The position numbers and the translations under genes were made by a program. The notes under the pieces are model-generated. The model ran no database searches. It had not been told where the DNA came from and saw nothing but the letters and a program-made list of their open reading frames with translations. A stretch of 64,000 bases of DNA from Isoetes taiwanensis (lineage: Eukaryota > Streptophyta > Lycopodiopsida > Isoetales > Isoetaceae), in NCBI GenBank assembly GCA_021234155.1, contig JAJEKV010000009.1:11414546-11478545 (forward strand). The letters run 5' to 3'. This document shows, one piece after another, positions 59,104 to 64,000 of the stretch; within the stretch, counting starts at the first letter, position 1, and each line of letters begins with the position of its first letter.

Positions 59104-62100
59104 ATGGCTCGAGAAAAAAGAACTGCAGAGCCTCCAACTCCTGTTCGCAGGCTTCCTCCTGCAATGACATTCACACCCCCTCAACTGACACCTGAAAGTA
59201 GCCTCGGAAATTCTGCCTCTGATATTCAAACCCCCACTCACGCTGATCTTACTCGGCCACGACCACCTCGGCTTCCACCACCAGTTCAATTTACTCCACC
59301 ACACCCTGCTCCTGAACGTCGTTTGCCCCCACCAATGCGTTTTACTCCACCACAGCCTAGAGAGGTCAGACTACCTCCTCCACTTCATTTTAGTACGTCG
59401 CCCTTAGTCCACCATAGGCTAAATCCCCGGAGGCAAATCACGCCAACTCCATCAATTTCGCTAAATGGTACTACAACAAGTGGGAGCAGTCAGCGACATG
59501 CAACTCCTGTTTTCTACGACACTTCAGGAGCTGGTCAACTACGTCACCAACCTCGATTACTTTTTCCTAGGGAGAGGGAAAGCACCTCCCCTCAGGACTT
59601 GCACACACCAAACCTATCAGCATCTACAAGTACACCTCAAGTTGATCTCTTAGACGAAGAAACACCTCATGTTGATGTCTCAGACGAGGACCTACCAAAG
59701 CCACAAGACTCTATGTTCGAATTCAAAGCCCCTGCAAGTAAGAATCTTAAAGCGTAATTTACACAAGAAAGCATGTACAACTGTTAGAAGAAAGAAACTC
59801 ATGGATCGAGGCTCACTTTTGGGCAACACATACAAAAGCAATCGTTGTTCTCAACGTTGTTTGCTTAAGATTGGACTAAAGGAATTGAGGTTGATTAAGT
59901 GATAGTTACAGTTCAATGACTCTGCTAGACCAAAGGGGCTACTTAGCCTTCAATATTAGGCCGGATGATGGTGAGAAGTTTACTTACACAACTGGGCCAC
60001 CACACCGTCTGTCAAACGGCCTTCAAATTGATTCATGCTTTAGGCGTGAGACGACTTGACCGCCTAAAGAAAAAGGCTTGACAAGAATCCGGGCATTAAT
60101 GACTCACGCCATTCGGAGGCATAACCAGAATTCATGCCCTTCAATGTGTCTCCCGGATGGAAGGTTTCTTTAAGGAGTCTTGTGAGAAACTCCCTAATAG
60201 CCCTATGTACCACTTGAGTGACAATTTCCACGAAAACAAGAAGTCTACGATAATTATAAGGAGATATGTGTTGAGGCTGGAGAACGCTTTGTGCGCTTCT
60301 CTTACTTTATTGTGGCTCGAAAAAGAGTTTTCTCGCGTAGCCATTCCTAGAAAGCATAGAATGTCTGTTTGTGCTACATGCTCTGAATTAAAAGCTCGAG
60401 AGACAAAATGCAAGGACACTTCACACTAAAAGTAAGCTTCCGGGCGTGTTCTTGCCTAGTTCTACTTAAAAGTAGGTTTTTTCCTAAACATATTTTCATT
60501 TCAGATGCATTGAAGGAGAAACTGAACAAGCACAGAGAACAACAATCTTTGGAAAGGAGAAAATTGACAAAACATAGGAAGAAAGCACTGGAACAACCAC
60601 TCAACTACATATCAGTTGTTATTGATGGAATGGACCAGAAGAAGACCACCCTACCACATTTTGTCAATGTGCCTAAGGATCTTCTTTGAAGAAGATTTCA
60701 TACATCTGCATGTTGTTGGTGCTATGGTATTTAATGGAAAACTATCTTGCAAGGCATTTTTGAATTATCCAAACATTCATGCTGATCCAAATCTCACTAT
60801 CACAATATTGAATAAGCTTCTTTCCAATCTAGAACATATACCACCGGTTCTGTATCTTCAGCTAGACAACACGACAAGGGAAAATAAGAATCAGGCGTTG
60901 TTTGCTTACTGTGCTATGCTAGTAGAGAAACAAATCTTCAAGAAGGTGAAGATTGGTTTCCTGCTTGTTGGTCATACACACGACCAAATTGATCAGATGT
61001 TCAGTAGGTTCTCTAAACGTCTTGCACGAAAAAAAGCTCTCAGCCTACCAGCAATGATTGAGGTTATCCAAGATTCCTACAATCCTCGTCCAGACATCGA
61101 GTTGTTGGAAGAAACTTATGATTTCAAAGAATGGATTTTTCGAAGAGATCAACTGGGTCACTGTGCTATTGAGCCCTTGAGAAATATTACATTTCAAATC
61201 GGATCAAAATTTCACTTGTAGATGGCAGGGCCATCTTATAAGGAAAGAAATATGCCACATCTTTGCAGTGGCAGCCAGCAGCAGGTATTCAATTCATTCG
61301 CACCATCCCCAATACTAGTTCCATGCTCTCTGCAGAGCAAATGCCTCTAAAAAGCTTGAAAGAAATCACAAAGAGTAAAAAGGAGGGAAGAGCATTTGAC
61401 TCAAGCAAATCATTGGATTTTATTGAGACAAGTATTCATCGTGCTCTAACCACTTTGGGGAGGCAGATGCTTTATGGTGGCCTCGCTTTTTTTTCAGCAA
61501 CGTGATATTTTGCAAGCTTCATTACAAGGTCGAAGACCAGTTACATTCAACTGGCCATCTAGGCAAACTCTCCCTGTGCAAGTTGATAATCAAGAGGAAC
61601 ATGTAGAGATATTGGCTAGCTCAGATGAAGATGACAGAGTCATGTACAATCGCCCCAGGACGCCGACACAACAAGTTGCTTTCGAGTATCCGGTTCGAGT
61701 CTCGGAGATTCGAAAGGAATGCTCATAGCTGTCCCCGGTGATAATGATGAGTCCGGGAAGCCGTTACGGCTAGCTAAAAGTCTTTGGAGGTAACAAGAGA
61801 GGATGGAATTCCCACTCAACTAAAAAGTGCACCGGATGAGAACAAATGCTGCCCGGTGCTTTTCGATTGGGAGTTATACTTTGGAGATGGTAAAAAAAGA
61901 GTGGGAAAGAGAGCAAAGTCCAAAGCAAATCTTTGGCTGTCATAGATCTATCCGAAGTGAAGGTTCTTGCATATGACTTTGTTCGATTTCGCTGCTAATA
62001 AGTTACGTATGGTCACTCAAACTTTAATAAGGTCAGCATGTGGATTAGACAAACAACCTAGAAAGGTGGCCAAAAAAGATGATGATGAGGACTCACTTGT

Positions 62101-62160
62101 AGACAGTGAGGAAGAAGATCGTTCGAGTACATCCAGTTTTTGAGAGTGAAGTCGAGGATG
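59104..62160 (+). pseudogene. DUF7869-type, DDE-transposase-like protein of the TTAA element, decayed
   Basis: Begins MAREKRTAEPPTPVRR (59104), then a Pro-rich disordered region with repeats of the type RLPPPMRFTPPQP, and an acidic stretch. Later frames give KKLMDRGSLLGNTYKSNRCS, QRGYLAFNIRPDDGEKFTYT, and RLENALCASLTLLWLEKEFS with a Cys pair MSVCATCSELKARETKC (to 60410). The conserved core is VVIDGMDQKKTTLPHF (60616-60663), LQLDNTTRENKNQALFAYCA (60855-60914) and VGHTHDQIDQMFSRFSKRLA (60967-61026). C-terminal: ILQASLQGRRPVTFNWPS, then AVPGDNDESGKP (61722-61760) and an acidic end. These three Asp/His boxes are those of DUF7869 proteins (name from memory), probably an RNase H-fold nuclease. Frameshifts near 59750, 60050, 60430, 60690 and 61230 show it is inactive here. 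It is likely the transposase of the element. Confidence 0.8.
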
Positions 62161-62650
62161 AAGGCTCAAGTGATCGAGGGGATTAAATGAGTCGGAGGAT
62201 GAGATGCATCCTGATCTTCTTTGCAAAATGTAAGTTTGTCCGATGACTCAAACATGTAAAAAAAGAAAAGAGCGGTGTGATGACCGTCCTCCAAAATGTT
62301 CTATATTTTTGACAATTTTGTTCATAATTTTGTACAATTTTCACAACCATGAATATATCACTTCTTTGTCACTCTATTACCCTTGCTATTTTTTTAATTG
62401 CCCCTTTTTTGCTACACTTTATAAAAGTAATTATTTTTTGTTCTAGTTTAGGAGGATGAAAATTGCTATTTGAAATTTTTGCATGAAAGTTATGTTCAAT
62501 CAACCCCTCAAAAATGGTACCTAAATTACTTAAATTGTCACACCTGTCACAAAAAAATCTTAAAAATGGACTTTTTAAGGGAATTTTAGGGAATCTTTCA
62601 AAGATTCCTTTTGAAGTGCGTTTCCAGCAAATAAGTGCGTTTCATTTTAA

Positions 62651-63095
62651 ACTTTGTTTTCTACGAGATGTCATCATGTGGAATGTGATTATTTCAAGGT
62701 ATACAGAACATGGACATGGAAAGAAGTTCCTTCAACTTTTTGCTGAGATGCAACACGAGGGTGTCAACACAAATAAAGCAACTTTTATCTGTGTTTTGAG
62801 TAGTTGTGCGATTATAGCAATTCTGGAGCAACGGAAATAGCTTCATGAATCTATTATTAAGGCTGGCTATGAAGTGGATATTTTAATAGGCAGTTCTATG
62901 ATCAACATGTATGCCAAATGTGAAAGTGTATTAGATTCCAGGAAAGTGTTCAATAGTATGCCTAAGCAAGATTCTGTGTCATGGAATACAATGATTGCAG
63001 GATATATGCTTAATATAGAAATAACAATCAGGCATTGAATATGTTTAGCCAAATGCAAAGGATGGGCTATGTGCAGAATATGGCAACTTGAGAAG
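62651..63095 (+). pseudogene. PPR pseudogene, interrupted by the TTAA element
   Basis: From about 62655 the frame reads LRDVIMWNVIISRYTEHGHG, LQLFAEMQHEGVNTNKATFI, CVLSSCAIIAILEQRK. A TAG (62838) stands where GKQLHE would continue. After it LHESIIKAGYEVDILIGSSM, INMYAKCESVLDSRKVFNSM and DSVSWNTMIAGY are read. A frameshift near 63020 leads to NNQALNMFSQMQRMGY, then a stop. These are PLS-class PPR units (RDVxxWNxxI, MYAKC). The copy begins right at the TTAA duplication, so the element probably inserted into this PPR sequence. Confidence 0.9.
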
Positions 63096-64000
63096 TAATC
63101 TCAGGATTTTGTCAATCTCCCAGTAAATTGTGCTTTAGTTTGGTTCCCTAATATTTTCATCAATCAATTGTTACAAGTGGAATCAATGGTGCTAATGGGA
63201 GAGGTCTAACGCTCTCTTATATGGTTCATCAGCTCTAGAAAGTATTATTGCACAACAAATTTACTCATATCCATCCTATTAAAGAGTTCCTCAAATCTAC
63301 CTCTTTGCAATATTTTGCATTTAAGCAAAATCCTAAGATGGAGCCCGAATACTTATATTTTGTTTTCTTGATCCAAGGAATAGATGTGATCCTCATGAAT
63401 CAGGATAGTTGTAATTACGGTGATCTCTCTCAATGGGGTTGTTCTTTCATTGCACCATCCATCTTGGCGAAGAGTCTCCCGTAAAGATAAATCACACAGA
63501 GAATAGGTCCAACATAAGGTCTTTTTGTGGGAAACAATTCTCCATTGGATCATAGATGACATTGTAACAGCCTGTATACTTTAGGTCGCTCCAAATTTGA
63601 GCAAAATGAGAAGGATGTTAGTGCATCAAACATCAATTGCTCGTCGATGAGTGAAGAAAGCTGCAATTATAGATTGTAATAAGGATATGTGATCAAGCAT
63701 TCATGAGCTTCCTTTAACTAGCTTTAAGGTTGCATGGTTCAGCTCGAAGCAGTTTACTTGGAAGAGTATTACGTAGGATGGCATGTACAAGAGAGAGGAT
63801 AGCTATGGAAACTTCGCAAGCGCTCTCAATTTCAAAACTATATTATGCTCCAAAATATATTGGGAAATTTACATATGACGAATCAGAAGGCTTTGAACAA
63901 ATGCATTAGCCAACACAAAATAATAGAACTTTTTGGACGGAAAATGCACTTCTTGCATGGTCCCCATAAAGAGTTTTGTACAAAATTTATCGACTGCCAT
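63096..64000. other. No gene seen
   Basis: Short frames (63248-63484 on plus, 63353-63562 on minus) without recognisable domains. Right end of the window. Confidence 0.45.

Larger units (their letters stand above)
53991..62650. mobile_element. 8.65-kb TIR transposon with TTAA target duplications
   Basis: TTAA at 53991-53994 and 62647-62650 flank perfect 18-bp inverted ends: AATGAAACGCACTTATTT (53995-54012) and its reverse complement (62629-62646). Inside the left end a second AAGTGCGTTT follows; inside the right end GAAGTGCGTTT follows, as subterminal copies. A GATTCCTTT-type word also occurs near both ends. TTAA duplications are typical of piggyBac and Kolobok elements, but neither transposase is seen. 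The element holds two divergent gene relics: a ParB-like/amino-methyltransferase (minus) and a DUF7869-type protein (plus). It also holds about 25-30 palindromes in the promoter and introns. Internal frameshifts make this copy defective. Confidence 0.85.

Noticed and set aside
53991-62650. Assigning the TTAA element to piggyBac or Kolobok outright
   Set aside because: Only the TTAA duplication supports this. The encoded proteins do not show piggyBac or Kolobok/THAP motifs that I can see.

Overview
The window looks like nuclear DNA of a land plant, most likely a seed-free plant such as a fern (inference). The reasons are an intronless PLS-type pentatricopeptide-repeat (PPR) gene, long GT-AG introns, an ALC1/CHD1L-type remodeler of the plant CHR10 kind, and dense plant-type mobile DNA: Ty3/gypsy, L1-like LINEs, a CACTA end, and two large terminal-inverted-repeat elements. 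I saw no tRNA, rRNA or CRISPR.

Layout. 1-4 kb: repeat debris, short perfect hairpins and a tandem duplication. 4.0-5.9 kb: a PPR gene on the minus strand. 6-11.4 kb: gene-poor, with repeats, a 13-bp-TSD LINE tail and a 5'-truncated LINE. 12.1-13.7 kb: an intact two-exon TMEM45/DUF716 membrane protein gene. 14.6-19.25 kb: a tandem duplication, then a deleted Ty3/gypsy element with LTR, PBS, gag, RNase H and integrase. It carries a ~0.6 kb insertion and is cut by a CACTA end at 19250. 19.25-23.0 kb: the CACTA-like element, with subterminal repeats and antisense exons of a captured gene. 23.5-37.9 kb: a complete ~17-exon gene for an ALC1/CHD1L-type SNF2 ATPase with a C-terminal macro-like domain, including an 8-nt microexon; its introns hold LINE and gypsy remnants. 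38-44 kb: gene-free repeats. 44.4-49.8 kb: an L1-like LINE into which a transposon with 21-bp TIRs and a 6-bp TSD inserted, followed by an inversion that split both; the transposon carries unrecognised ORFs. 50-53.3 kb: broken pieces of host-type genes (HSPA12-like, ABCB27/ALS1-like). 54.0-62.65 kb: an 8.65-kb element bounded by TTAA duplications and 18-bp TIRs. 62.65-63.1 kb: a PPR pseudogene.

The most interesting system is the TTAA-bounded element. It encodes two divergent, decayed genes. One (minus strand) joins a ParB-like domain to a beta-type amino-DNA-methyltransferase. The other (plus strand) is a DUF7869-type, DDE-like protein. The shared promoter and the methyltransferase introns carry about 25-30 copies of a perfect palindrome, CGGTATAAATTTATACCG or close variants, not noticed elsewhere in the window. 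A mobile element that carries its own DNA methyltransferase, a transposase-like protein and a private palindromic site array would be a notable find. Both genes have frameshifts here, so intact relatives should be sought. Family names come from memory of motifs; no database search was possible.
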